Below are positions 1-8,592 of a DNA stretch of 42,088 nt, piece by piece (the first letter of the stretch is position 1; every line of letters starts with the position of its first letter). A program made the position numbers and the translations under genes. The notes under the pieces are model-generated. The model saw nothing but the letters and a program-made list of their open reading frames with translations, did not search any database and was not told the DNA's origin. Origin of the DNA: Gammaproteobacteria bacterium (GTDB lineage Bacteria > Pseudomonadota > Gammaproteobacteria > Arenicellales > Poriferihabitantaceae); contig JAALKB010000005.1 of the NCBI GenBank assembly GCA_011088265.1, positions 1 to 42,088 on the forward strand, given 5' to 3'.

Positions 1-642
1 GGTGTGGAGTTTTTTCGTTGGGAGGTCGCGACTGTCGTGGCGTCGAGTTGCCTTGGCATAAACCCCTTTGACGAACCGAATGTTTCCGAGGCTAAAGCGA
101 GTACCGGACTCTTTATAGAAGGACAAAAGAAACTCGAACAAAAACCACATTACCGTGATTCATTCCATGACGTTTTTTACGATGCAGATTTCAATATGCC
201 CGGTGATGCAACGGATAAAACGATTGGGGCTCTTTATCAAAATTTTATAAGCACTGCCGCCGATGATTTTTATATAGGAATCCTTGCATACCTGCCGTTT
301 TCAGAGGAGCTGGATCTAAAAATCAAACTTCTGGGAAAAATACTCTGTGAGCAATCAGGTATACCCGTTACACTTGGATACGGGCCACGATATTTGCACT
401 CTACAGGTCAGCTACATAAGGGAGGCCCTACTCGTTGTAATTTCCTCCAACTAGTGGATGACAGCTCCTTCGATCTCGATATTCCAGGCCGTGATTATAC
501 TTTCAAAGAACTCAATAAGGCACAGGCAGACGGTGATTTTTCAGTGCTTGAATCCAGGGGAAGAAAAATCATGCGGGTTGTTCTGAAGGGCGATCGTCTT
601 GAAAGTATGGATCAGTTTCTCGGGATGATTGCGGGCGAATAG
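1..642 (+). CDS. C-terminal part of bifunctional transaldolase/glucose-6-phosphate isomerase (5' end outside window)
   Basis: The reading frame is open from the first base, so only the last 213 codons are present. The residues match the end of the fused transaldolase/phosphoglucose isomerase family: ATVVASSCLGINPFDEPNV, then the sugar-phosphate isomerase signature region LGYGPRYLHSTGQLHKGGP (about residue 123 onward). In the family the N-terminal half is transaldolase and the C-terminal half is the isomerase, joining glycolysis and the pentose phosphate pathway in the cytoplasm. Only the isomerase end is visible, so the transaldolase half is inferred from the family. A stand-alone isomerase is the alternative. 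The stop is followed by about 200 bases before glyQ with no gene. Confidence 0.8.
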   Translation, partial: GVEFFRWEVATVVASSCLGINPFDEPNVSEAKASTGLFIEGQKKLEQKPHYRDSFHDVFYDADFNMPGDATDKTIGALYQNFISTAADDFYIGILAYLPFSEELDLKIKLLGKILCEQSGIPVTLGYGPRYLHSTGQLHKGGPTRCNFLQLVDDSSFDLDIPGRDYTFKELNKAQADGDFSVLESRGRKIMRVVLKGDRLESMDQFLGMIAGE

Positions 643-845
643 ATAGTCCGCTTTCCGGTTTTATGTGGTTTTCATCGTGGTTACTTCCAATATTGAAAAC
701 ACAATAATACCCTGAAGTGTTTTTAAAATCTTTATCCAGACAAAATGTGATTTGTTCTTCCTGATCAGGATCTAATGTGTTCCCTTTTGGGGGCTAGAGA
801 GTTAAGAAACAAAACGAATAGAACTAACAATACAAATTAAACAAC

Positions 846-1769
846 ATGTTAACGTTCCAGCAATTAATTTTTACTTTGCAGTCGTACTGGGCTGACCAGG
901 GGTGTGTCATTATGCAGCCCTATGATATGGAGGTGGGTGCTGGTACCTTCCATTCCTCAACATTTTTAGCAGCAGTGGGGCCAGAACCTTTAAGGGCAGC
1001 CTATGTACAACCATCAAGAAGGCCTACGGATGGACGATACGGAGAGAACCCCAACCGCTTGCAGCATTATTTCCAGTTCCAGATTGTTCTTAAGCCATCT
1101 CCAGAAAACTTTCAGGAACTTTATCTTGGCTCATTAGAAAATCTGGGTTTGGATATGTTAAAGGACGATATACGGTTCGTTGAAGATGACTGGGAGTCAC
1201 CAACATTGGGTGCCTGGGGTTTGGGCTGGGAGATCTGGTTGAATGGTATGGAAGTTTCCCAGTTTACTTATTTTCAACAGGTAGGTGGTTTGGACTGCAG
1301 GCCCGTGACGGGGGAAATTACCTATGGATTGGAACGAATAGCGATGTACCTGCAGGGGGTTGATAGCATTTTCGACATTATTTGGAGTGAATCAGCTACT
1401 GGAACTTATACTTATCGTGATATTTATCATCAAAATGAAGTGGAACAATCAACTTATAACTTCCAATATGCGAATGTGGATTTCCTTTTTACTCAATTCG
1501 ATGAAGCTGAAAAAATGTGCCTAAAGCTATTGGAAAACGCCTTACCGTTGCCTGCCTATGAGCAAGTTTTAACTGCTTCTCATTCATTTAACCTGCTTGA
1601 TGCGAGACATGCCATCGGAGTAACGGAACGGGCCAGGTATATCGGTAGAGTTCGAACCCTGGCTAAAGGAGTTGCCCAGGCTTATTATGAAAATCGGGAA
1701 AAACTCAGCTTTCCTCGGGGAAAACAAATGGCTAAACGATTTCCAAAAGGAGGTGTTCGACGTGTCTAG
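846..1769 (+). CDS. glyQ: Glycine--tRNA ligase alpha subunit
   Basis: The product of 307 residues has the usual length of the alpha subunit of the bacterial alpha2-beta2 glycyl-tRNA synthetase, which makes glycyl-AMP and charges tRNA-Gly. It begins [20 protein letters not shown] and contains the hallmark stretches [38 protein letters not shown] and [17 protein letters not shown] of the class II catalytic core. The C-terminus ends [11 protein letters not shown]. The ATG at 846 is the natural family start. The last 8 bases overlap glyS, and the glyS ribosome binding site lies inside glyQ, so the two subunits are translationally coupled. Confidence 0.97.
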   Translation: MLTFQQLIFTLQSYWADQGCVIMQPYDMEVGAGTFHSSTFLAAVGPEPLRAAYVQPSRRPTDGRYGENPNRLQHYFQFQIVLKPSPENFQELYLGSLENLGLDMLKDDIRFVEDDWESPTLGAWGLGWEIWLNGMEVSQFTYFQQVGGLDCRPVTGEITYGLERIAMYLQGVDSIFDIIWSESATGTYTYRDIYHQNEVEQSTYNFQYANVDFLFTQFDEAEKMCLKLLENALPLPAYEQVLTASHSFNLLDARHAIGVTERARYIGRVRTLAKGVAQAYYENREKLSFPRGKQMAKRFPKGGVRRV

Positions 1770-3951
1770 GTCAACCAGGCAAGATTCAGAGTCAATTAAA
1801 AAAACTGCCAGAAAACCATCGATGAGGAGACGTAATCTTTTACTTGAGCTTGGTACTGAAGAATTACCCCCCAAAGTACTTCAGAGACTGGGAGATGCAT
1901 TCTCCAGTCGGATTTTTCAAGGATTGGAGAATGCGGGCCTTCTCGCTAATACTTCCTCATTTCAGTTTTATGCCACGCCAAGAAGATTAGCCATTTGGGT
2001 TAAATCCGTTGCCCCCAGACAATCCGACGGCGTTGAAGAACGTAAGGGACCTGCTTTACAGGCAGCATATGACAGTGAGGGGAATCCAACGAAGGCGGCA
2101 CTTGGGTTTGCACGATCCTGTGGGGTAGATGTCTCCGAACTGGAAGTCCGGGAAGCAGAAAAAGGTGCATGGCTGGTTTTCCAGAAACAGGTGCCAGGTC
2201 GCAATTTAAGCGAAGTGGTTAATCAGTGTTTAGCGGAAAGCATCAAACAGTTGCCGATTCCCAAAAGAATGAGATGGGGAGATAGTGATATCGAATTTGT
2301 CAGGCCCGTACACTGGTTACTCGGTTTGTATGGTAGCGATATTCTGGCTTGTGAAGTCTTGGGGTTGCGGGCGTCCAGAGTAACATGGGGGCATCGGTTT
2401 CATGCCAACAGTGCAATTACGCTACCATCGGCGGACAGCTATTTGAAATCGCTCAAAACCACCGGATTCGTGATGGCTGATTACCAGGTCCGTAAGGCAA
2501 CGATTGAAAAACAGATTCTTAGGCTTGCTCATAAAGCCAACGCAACAGCAGTTATTGACCCTGAGTTGTTAGACCTGGTAACAGGTCTGGTGGAATGGCC
2601 TCAAGCAATCATTGGAGAGTTTGATTCCCGGTTTCTTAAAATTCCCCCAGAGGTGCTGATCTCTTCAATGAGTGACCACCAGAAATATTTTCATCTCGTG
2701 GATGATAACGGAGCCCTTTTGCCCTTGTTCATCACCGTTAGTAATATCAAGAGCAAATCACCCAAACGCGTTTGTCAGGGTAATGAGCGTGTATTGAGAG
2801 CTCGGTTATCTGATGCAGAGTTCTTTTGGAGCAGCGATCAAAATACCCCGTTGTCAGACCGTACGGAATCGTTAAAAAGAGTTCTTTTTCACCGTAAATT
2901 GGGATCAATTTATGACAAGGCAAAACGAATCGGGTTGTTGGCTGATGTTATCGTGCAGTCTCTTTCGGATGATGTGCAAAGTAATCAGAAGCTGGTTGCC
3001 CGGGCTGCACTTCTGTGCAAAACAGATCTCGTTACTGACATGGTTGGCGAGTTTCCCGATTTACAAGGGGTGGTCGGGCGGTATTATGCGACGAATCAGG
3101 GAGAAAAAAAGTTGGTTGCCCAAGCCATCGACGATCACTATTTACCGCGTTTCGCCGGTGATAATCTCCCCAAGGGTAAGGTATCCCAAAGTCTGGCTCT
3201 GGCGGATCGTATCGACACACTTTTAGGTATCTTTGCATCAGGAGAGATACCGACCGGTGATAAAGACCCTTATGGTTTAAGGCGTGCTGCTTTGGGAGTA
3301 TTAAGAATAATGATAGAGAACAAGCTGGATCTGAATATTCTGCACCTACTCGAAACCGGGCTTAAAAATTATGGTCAAACCCAACCGAGTCCTTTTGAAC
3401 AACCCGAAGCAATATGTCGTCAGGTGTTGGATTTTATGTTTGATCGCTTAAAGTCTTACTACCACACCCGAGGTTTTAGTAGTGATGAAGTGGCGGCTGT
3501 TTTTGCTTGCCGACCATCAACACCGCTAGATTTCGATCTCCGTTTGAGAGCTCTCAGTAAATTTTTCCGGAAGAGAAAATCCGCTGCTAAGGCATTGGCA
3601 GCGGCGAATAAGCGAATAGCCAATATCCTGAGCAAATCGGGCAGCAACATTGAAGTTATATCCGCGGTGAAGAGCGTCGACACTTCGCTGTTGAGGGAAG
3701 GCCCTGAAAGACAACTTTTTGATGAGCTGGTCAGAATCGACAGTCAGGTAACTCGTTATTTCAATGACAACAAATACGATAAGGCGTTTGAAGTATTAGC
3801 AGCATTGCGAGAGCCGGTGGATAACTTTTTTGACGGAGTTATGGTAATGGACCCAGATGAAAAAACCCGCCATAACAGACTTACCATACTGGCGGGTTTG
3901 AGGACACTTTTTCTCGGTGCGGCAGACATCTCGGTAATCCGTCATGAGTAA
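1762..3951 (+). CDS. glyS: Glycine--tRNA ligase beta subunit
   Basis: This is the beta subunit of tetrameric glycyl-tRNA synthetase, which carries tRNA-binding and HD-like domains. The diagnostic N-terminal [13 protein letters not shown] is present, as are [30 protein letters not shown] and the C-terminal tRNA-binding region ending near [16 protein letters not shown] chose GTG at 1762 because AAGGAGGT at 1747-1754 stands 7 bases upstream; this gives 729 residues, about 40 longer than usual at the N-terminus. ATG at 1822, just before [13 protein letters not shown], would fit family length better but has no clear Shine-Dalgarno sequence. It overlaps glyQ and mazG by 8 bases each. A perfect inverted repeat lies inside the 3' end. 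Confidence 0.95.
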   Translation: MSRSTRQDSESIKKTARKPSMRRRNLLLELGTEELPPKVLQRLGDAFSSRIFQGLENAGLLANTSSFQFYATPRRLAIWVKSVAPRQSDGVEERKGPALQAAYDSEGNPTKAALGFARSCGVDVSELEVREAEKGAWLVFQKQVPGRNLSEVVNQCLAESIKQLPIPKRMRWGDSDIEFVRPVHWLLGLYGSDILACEVLGLRASRVTWGHRFHANSAITLPSADSYLKSLKTTGFVMADYQVRKATIEKQILRLAHKANATAVIDPELLDLVTGLVEWPQAIIGEFDSRFLKIPPEVLISSMSDHQKYFHLVDDNGALLPLFITVSNIKSKSPKRVCQGNERVLRARLSDAEFFWSSDQNTPLSDRTESLKRVLFHRKLGSIYDKAKRIGLLADVIVQSLSDDVQSNQKLVARAALLCKTDLVTDMVGEFPDLQGVVGRYYATNQGEKKLVAQAIDDHYLPRFAGDNLPKGKVSQSLALADRIDTLLGIFASGEIPTGDKDPYGLRRAALGVLRIMIENKLDLNILHLLETGLKNYGQTQPSPFEQPEAICRQVLDFMFDRLKSYYHTRGFSSDEVAAVFACRPSTPLDFDLRLRALSKFFRKRKSAAKALAAANKRIANILSKSGSNIEVISAVKSVDTSLLREGPERQLFDELVRIDSQVTRYFNDNKYDKAFEVLAALREPVDNFFDGVMVMDPDEKTRHNRLTILAGLRTLFLGAADISVIRHE
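3863..3899 (+). other. Perfect 10-bp inverted repeat inside the 3' end of glyS
   Basis: AAACCCGCCA at 3863-3872 and its exact complement TGGCGGGTTT at 3890-3899 are separated by 17 bases. A run of five T follows after about 9 bases. The position, 50 bases before the glyS stop and before mazG-gmhB-plsC, would suit an intragenic attenuator or partial terminator. Because the bases also encode conserved protein, chance is possible. Confidence 0.45.
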
Positions 3952-4294
3952 ACAGGATTCGTTTTCTGAAATGTTGGATGAAGTCAGGGTATTTCACGAA
4001 AAACATCAGTTTAGCCAAACTGGTGGTGAGGACATGGCATACAGGGTGGCCTTGATGGCCGAAGAACTGGGAGAGATTTCTGCTTGTGTTACCAAAGGAA
4101 AACCCACAGAAATGCTAGCTGAAGAATGTGCAGATCTTATGATTCTTCTTTTGGGTAATGCAATATCAAAAGACTTTGATTTGAATCAGGCATTCTGGGG
4201 AAAAATGGAAAAAATATCAAAACGAAATAGCCGTATGATTGATGGCAGAATACGTGTTTCAAATTTCGAAGGAAGTGATGAGGCTAATCAATAA
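3944..4294 (+). CDS. MazG-like nucleotide pyrophosphohydrolase
   Basis: This 116-residue protein has the acidic metal-binding pattern of the all-alpha MazG/dUTPase-like NTP pyrophosphohydrolases: MAEELGEI (about residues 38-45) followed by EECADLMILL (about 65-74), which supply the E-x2-3-E and E-x2-D ligands for Mg2+. Family members hydrolyse (d)NTPs to monophosphates as house-cleaning enzymes. The substrate cannot be read from sequence. It is a single-domain short form, unlike the two-domain E. coli MazG. The ATG overlaps the end of glyS by 8 bases, so it is probably co-transcribed and coupled. Confidence 0.8.
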   Translation: MSKQDSFSEMLDEVRVFHEKHQFSQTGGEDMAYRVALMAEELGEISACVTKGKPTEMLAEECADLMILLLGNAISKDFDLNQAFWGKMEKISKRNSRMIDGRIRVSNFEGSDEANQ

Positions 4295-4374
4295 ATTCAG
4301 CATGAACTACCTTATTTTAAGGGGAATTGATTTTTCTCGATGTATGGGTGGAAGCACTGGTAACGGAGGGGGTG

Positions 4375-4992
4375 TTGAATAGTAAGCTCATTATTCTGGA
4401 CCGCGATGGGGTGATCAATCAGGATTCAGATCTCTATATAAAAAAACCGGACGAGTGGCATGCGATTCCGGGCTCCCTTGAAGCTATTGCCCGACTATGT
4501 AGAGCTGACTACCGGGTAGTCGTGATTACTAATCAATCGGGTATTTCCAGGGGGCTTTATTCACTGAATACTTTGAACAAAATTCATCAAAAAATGATTG
4601 ATGAAATACATGTGTTTGGTGGTGAGTTGAATGCGGTTTTTTTCTGCCCACACTCAGACGAAGTAAATTGCGAGTGTCGTAAACCCAAGCCGGGTCTATT
4701 CCTGGAATTGGCTGAACGACTGCGATGTGATCTTGATGGTGTTTACGCTGTTGGTGATTCGATTCGGGACTTACAAGCTGCATTGCTTTGTGGGGCAGCG
4801 CCTGTTTTAGTCGAAACAGGGAAGGGAAAAACAAGTATGGAAAATATTAAAAGTGGCAATGTTGAGGCTATTCCCATGGTGGCTCCGGATGGAACCACCA
4901 TCAACGTGTCCAGTAAGTTGGGAGATGTTCCAATATTTCCTGACCTGGCGTGTTTCGTGGACTATTTGCTCAATGAAGAAGCGGTTTATTGA
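4375..4992 (+). CDS. gmhB: D-glycero-beta-D-manno-heptose-1,7-bisphosphate 7-phosphatase
   Basis: This is a HAD-superfamily phosphatase that removes the 7-phosphate in ADP-heptose synthesis for the lipopolysaccharide inner core. Motif I is LDRDGVINQDS at the N-terminus, motif II is VITNQSGI, and the family-specific zinc site is CPHSDEVNCECRKPKPG (C-x-H ... C-x-C). VGDSIRDLQAA is the acidic motif IV. I place the start at TTG 4375 because GGAGG at 4365-4369 is 5 bases upstream and the protein then begins MNSKLIILDRDG as in the family. GTG at 4372 is a close alternative, and the frame is open upstream to TTG 4327. The neighbouring plsC also serves envelope lipid synthesis. Confidence 0.9.
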   Translation: MNSKLIILDRDGVINQDSDLYIKKPDEWHAIPGSLEAIARLCRADYRVVVITNQSGISRGLYSLNTLNKIHQKMIDEIHVFGGELNAVFFCPHSDEVNCECRKPKPGLFLELAERLRCDLDGVYAVGDSIRDLQAALLCGAAPVLVETGKGKTSMENIKSGNVEAIPMVAPDGTTINVSSKLGDVPIFPDLACFVDYLLNEEAVY

Positions 4993-4995
4993 AAA

Positions 4996-5709
4996 ATGTT
5001 ATTTGTACGGTCGACTTTATTTTTTATTTGTCAGTGTTTAAGTGCGGTAGTGGTGAGCCTTTTAGCTTTGCCAAGTCTGCTTTTACCTTCTTTACCTCGA
5101 GCGAAGGTAATTGGATTGTGGGCGAGGTTTAATTTATGGGCTTTATCTTGGGTTTGCGGGGTCTCTTACCGTGTCAAAGGGAGGGAAAACATCCCGAATG
5201 AACCTGCTGTTATCATCTCAAATCACCAGTCCACCATCGAGACCTTGTGCTTTCAGATGATCTTTCCGCCGTTGTCTTTTATTCTGAAGAAGCAATTACT
5301 TTGGATTCCATTTTTTGGTTGGGGATTAGCTGCCAATCGACCCATTTCCATTAATCGGGCAGACAAGCGTAGTGCACTAAATCTCCTGATCAAGAATAGC
5401 AAGCAGCGATTAAATGAAGGTAGATGGTTAGTGGTTTATCCAGAAGGAACCAGAATGCCTCCTGGAAAAATGGGGCAATTCCAGGTTGGTGGCGCGATGA
5501 TGGCAACCAGGTCTGGAGCTCAGGTAGTCCCAGTGGCCCACAACGCCGGACTGTGTTGGCCAAAGGACGATTTCATTAAATATCCAGGTATCATCGATGT
5601 GATAATAGGAACACCCATCGAGACGTCTGGTAAAAAACCTAGAGATGTTAACGTGGAAGCTGAAGAAGTGATCAAACAGATGATGGAATCGATCCCCCAG
5701 GCACGTTAG
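4996..5709 (+). CDS. plsC: 1-acyl-sn-glycerol-3-phosphate acyltransferase (PlsC family)
   Basis: A 237-residue membrane-associated acyltransferase that adds the second acyl chain to lysophosphatidate to give phosphatidic acid. A hydrophobic N-terminal segment (about residues 4-32) is followed by acyltransferase block I NHQSTIE (H77 to E82), block II around FFGWGLAANRPISINR, and block III YPEGTR (about 148-153). The catalytic pair is H-x4-E instead of the textbook H-x4-D; I recall this variant from other gammaproteobacterial PlsC-like proteins. It starts 3 bases after gmhB, in the same operon. It converges on rsmA with 69 bases between. Confidence 0.88.
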   Translation: MLFVRSTLFFICQCLSAVVVSLLALPSLLLPSLPRAKVIGLWARFNLWALSWVCGVSYRVKGRENIPNEPAVIISNHQSTIETLCFQMIFPPLSFILKKQLLWIPFFGWGLAANRPISINRADKRSALNLLIKNSKQRLNEGRWLVVYPEGTRMPPGKMGQFQVGGAMMATRSGAQVVPVAHNAGLCWPKDDFIKYPGIIDVIIGTPIETSGKKPRDVNVEAEEVIKQMMESIPQAR

Positions 5710-5778
5710 CCTGAACATTCTCCATTAGATTTAATAATACTCAAACCTTTCACTTTCATCGCTAGTTTGGATTTGGCG

Positions 5779-6582
5779 CTAATTCGTGATGGAGGAGATA
5801 TTTGATAAAGCGATAAAGTCTTCCACTCGCAAATTCTCAGCACGTTGGCTAGTGTCTATACTGGCCATTTTAAATTGTTTGTCCGTTACCAGGTGCTTCA
5901 AACTATTTTTGATTGTTTTTCTTCTTTGAGAAAAAGCCGCGGTAACAATTTTTGACAGTGATTCCCGGCAGTTGATCTGAAAATGGTCATCCCGTGGCCA
6001 CATTCTGATTACGGTTGAATCCACCTTGGGTGGTGGATTAAAGGCGGTTGGAGGGACCTCAAATAGAGGTTCACAATGAAAGTCTATACCAGACATTATT
6101 GTCAGCCTGCCATAGTGTTTATTCCCTGGTACGGCGCTCAGCCTCATTGCCACTTCTTTTTGTAACATAAATACCATGTCCTCAATGATGTCTATGTGTT
6201 CCAGCAAATAAAAAATGAGAGGCGTTGAAATATTATATGGCAGATTCCCAATGATTCGAAGTTTCTGGTTTTGGACTCTCGTTTTAAACAAAGACGAAAA
6301 GTCGAATTTGAGAATGTCTGATTCTATGACTTCAAAGCTTCTTGTTTCATTCTGACCAAATTTGGCTTGGAGATGGTCAATAAGGTCTTTGTCCAACTCC
6401 ACAGCAGTTAAAGTTGTGATTTTATCAAGGAGTTTTTCAGTGAGCGCACCAGTTCCAGGTCCGATTTCTACAATGTACTGCCCCTCTTTAGGAGTAAATA
6501 CGTTTACTATTTTGTTCAGAATATTTTGATCGACCAGAAAATGTTGCCCGAAGCGCTTCCGTGGAATGTGTTGGGTTTTCAA
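5779..6582 (-). CDS. rsmA: 16S rRNA (adenine(1518)-N6/adenine(1519)-N6)-dimethyltransferase
   Basis: RsmA (KsgA) dimethylates two adjacent adenines in the 3' hairpin of 16S rRNA late in 30S assembly. The 267-residue product starts with KRFGQHFLVDQNI, has the SAM-binding motif VEIGPGTGALTEKLL, the catalytic NLPYNIST and the C-terminal FSQRRKTIKNSL, all typical. The start is TTG at 6580-6582, sharing TTGA with the pdxA stop, so translation is coupled to pdxA. The pdxA-rsmA order is the classic enterobacterial one, but apaG, which often follows, is about 29 kb away here. Confidence 0.97.
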   Translation of the reverse strand: MKTQHIPRKRFGQHFLVDQNILNKIVNVFTPKEGQYIVEIGPGTGALTEKLLDKITTLTAVELDKDLIDHLQAKFGQNETRSFEVIESDILKFDFSSLFKTRVQNQKLRIIGNLPYNISTPLIFYLLEHIDIIEDMVFMLQKEVAMRLSAVPGNKHYGRLTIMSGIDFHCEPLFEVPPTAFNPPPKVDSTVIRMWPRDDHFQINCRESLSKIVTAAFSQRRKTIKNSLKHLVTDKQFKMASIDTSQRAENLRVEDFIALSNISSITN

Positions 6583-7574
6583 GTTTGATCCCGGTTTTGG
6601 TTGATCGCAAATTTTCTGGCTAGGTGGACCGCGGATGCCAGGCTGGTTGAGCTGGCGGTGCCGGTGCCAGCAATATCGAGGGCAGTGCCATGGTCCACGG
6701 AAGTGCGAATGATGGGGATACCCAGGGTGACATTGACAACATCACCAAAATCGCTGTGCTTTATCACTGGCAGCCCCTGATCATGATACATCGCCAGGAT
6801 GGCATCCATTGATTTAAGGTATTTATTTGTAAAGGCGGTGTCAGCAGGTAAGGGGCCAATAAGATTAATACCACGTTCACGCAATTCCTCGACTATGGGT
6901 TCAATAGTATCGATTTCCTCACTACCCAGATGTCCTCCCTCACCAGCATGGGGGTTTAGACCGCAGACACCAATAGTGGGAGACGGGATTCCGTAGAGTG
7001 AAGCAATGTCTCGGTGCATAATATTGATAATGGATGCCAGGCGCTCTTTAGTGATGGCATTTGAGACCTCTTTTAATGGTAGATGGGTTGTTGCAAGGCA
7101 AACCTTCATATTGTTACTGGCTAGCATCATTACGGGCAATTCAGCTCCACATCGATCCGAGATCCATTCGGTGTGCCCGGTGAAGGGGATGCCTGAAGCA
7201 TTAATGATCGCTTTATGGACCGGAGCGGTCACCATGGCCTGGAACTCCCTGGATAAGCAAAGATCAACTGCTAAATTAATACTTCCGATAACTGATGAAC
7301 TATTCGCCTGATTCAAAATACCTGGGGAACAGGATGTCGTAAGGGGGAGGTGAATAACCGGTAACGTCCCGGGCTTTGATGCTGCACCATCATATTCAAC
7401 GATATCCAGGGCTATGCCAAGTTGATCCCCTCGTTGTCTGAGTAGGTCGATATCACCAATAGCAACGGTGTTGCTGGATAGTTTTGTGCTGGAGTAAAAA
7501 AGCTTGAGTACGATATCCGGACCTATTCCGGAAGGTTCTCCCACAGTGATGAGTAGTTTTTCGTCAGTCGTCAA
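6579..7574 (-). CDS. pdxA: 4-hydroxythreonine-4-phosphate dehydrogenase
   Basis: PdxA oxidises 4-phosphohydroxy-L-threonine in the DXP-dependent pyridoxal phosphate pathway. The 331-residue protein has GEPSGIGPDIVLK at the N-terminus, the metal/substrate region TAPVHKAIINASGIPFTGHTEW, GLNPHAGEGGHLG and MYHDQGLPVIK, which together are diagnostic. The start is TTG at 7572-7574 with GGAGG (complement of 7581-7585) 6 bases upstream. The first 11 bases overlap atl and the last 4 overlap rsmA, indicating one transcript for lipoprotein-atl-pdxA-rsmA. Confidence 0.96.
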   Translation of the reverse strand: MTTDEKLLITVGEPSGIGPDIVLKLFYSSTKLSSNTVAIGDIDLLRQRGDQLGIALDIVEYDGAASKPGTLPVIHLPLTTSCSPGILNQANSSSVIGSINLAVDLCLSREFQAMVTAPVHKAIINASGIPFTGHTEWISDRCGAELPVMMLASNNMKVCLATTHLPLKEVSNAITKERLASIINIMHRDIASLYGIPSPTIGVCGLNPHAGEGGHLGSEEIDTIEPIVEELRERGINLIGPLPADTAFTNKYLKSMDAILAMYHDQGLPVIKHSDFGDVVNVTLGIPIIRTSVDHGTALDIAGTGTASSTSLASAVHLARKFAINQNRDQT

Positions 7575-7902
7575 GCCAGTCCTCCGGCAGAAAGGGCAAT
7601 TCCACCTCTATCCATCCAAATCGGTCAAAATTAATCCGTCCTCTTTGATCAAAAACTACGCCCTCTTCAGTTAGTTTCTGGCGTTGAAAATGGTCCGCGT
7701 ATCCTTCTTTTCTGAGGCTTATTTCTCCTCGACTGTTTACCACCCGGTGCCAGGGGATATCCAATCCATTAGGAATGGCAGCCATGGCGTATCCCACTTG
7801 CCTTGGGTTGCATTTGACTATGCGTGCGATTCGACCATAACTGGTGACGTTGCCATGGGGGATTCGTTTGACAATTTTGTAAATTGCTTCGTACACGGTC
7901 AC
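7564..7902 (-). CDS. atl: Alkyltransferase-like protein (ATL), DNA lesion recognition
   Basis: The 112 residues form the DNA-binding C-terminal domain of the O6-alkylguanine alkyltransferase fold. The active-site motif reads I-P-W-H-R-V-V (W51), where true alkyltransferases have P-C-H-R. The cysteine is replaced by tryptophan, the defining change of ATL proteins. Known ATLs do not repair alkyl groups but bind O6-alkylguanine and channel it to nucleotide excision repair. SYGRIARIVKCNPRQVGYAM is the helix-turn-helix with the arginine finger. The start is GTG at 7900-7902, with GGAGG 9 bases upstream, overlapping the stop of the lipoprotein gene as GTGA. Confidence 0.9.
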   Translation of the reverse strand: MTVYEAIYKIVKRIPHGNVTSYGRIARIVKCNPRQVGYAMAAIPNGLDIPWHRVVNSRGEISLRKEGYADHFQRQKLTEEGVVFDQRGRINFDRFGWIEVELPFLPEDWLDD

Positions 7903-8525
7903 GACTGTTCACCTCCACAAACTGAAAGCGGAACAGAAGAGGAGTCCACTTCCAATAAAGTACCTGATTCTCCATCATAGGTCAGTTTGAGATAAGGACG
8001 TGGTTTGGTAGACATTGTATCCTCCATCACCACGGAAACCGTGATCTTGCCATTTGTCTCTTTCCAGGAATAGGACTTATCCCATTTTATCTCACACCCG
8101 AATGTAGTTTTCGTATAGGAGGCGGCATTGGTGGTGAGGAAGCCGAGATAGCTAAAATGAGTTCTTCGTTGAATCCCCGAGACATTTAAAGTTGATTGAA
8201 CGTTTTCATAACCGCTAATTGAAACCAGACTGGTAGCTAATTCAACGTGCTTTCCAGTGACAGTGAAAATCATACCGTGATCTTGTGCTGTAAACAGACT
8301 TTCCAGTTTCACTCCTCGAAGTGCTATTCGTTCGTCAAGGTTTTCGTTCAGAAGACTATATTTTGGTCCACAGCCCTCTGTAAATGGACAGGTTTCAGGA
8401 GCTTTAACGACTAAAATGCCGGTAATACGGTGGGGTAGGTCATCTTCGGAAGATATTGTTGTGCTGCACCCGGCAATAAACGGTATCAGTGCCACAATGA
8501 ATAAGATCTTCAAATAATGCATCAT
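7899..8525 (-). CDS. Predicted lipoprotein of unknown function
   Basis: I do not recognise this 208-residue protein. It starts MMHYLKILFIVALIPFIAGCSTT: a short basic/hydrophobic signal peptide ending in the lipobox I-A-G-C, so cleavage before the cysteine (about residue 20) and lipid attachment are likely. Serine at +2 suggests sorting to the outer membrane. The mature part is mostly predicted beta-type sequence with a few cysteines (in TCPFTEGCG, TTFGCEI and SVCGG), which may form disulfides. It is the first gene of the overlapping lipoprotein-atl-pdxA-rsmA cluster. ATG at 8522 is an equally possible start. Confidence 0.75.
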   Translation of the reverse strand: MMHYLKILFIVALIPFIAGCSTTISSEDDLPHRITGILVVKAPETCPFTEGCGPKYSLLNENLDERIALRGVKLESLFTAQDHGMIFTVTGKHVELATSLVSISGYENVQSTLNVSGIQRRTHFSYLGFLTTNAASYTKTTFGCEIKWDKSYSWKETNGKITVSVVMEDTMSTKPRPYLKLTYDGESGTLLEVDSSSVPLSVCGGEQS

Positions 8526-8544
8526 AATATTTTTCTAATACCCC

Positions 8545-8592
8545 ATGTCCTTTTCAATGCCCTTTTCAATGTGCTTTCCAATGTCCTTCCCA
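8545..8592. repeat. Four tandem 12-bp imperfect repeats
   Basis: Four back-to-back 12-bp units fill most of the gap between the helicase gene and the lipoprotein gene: atgtccttttca, atgcccttttca, atgtgctttcca and atgtccttccca. The fourth unit ends exactly where the helicase stop codon begins. Each copy differs at one to four positions, so these are degenerate duplications. Confidence 0.9.
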
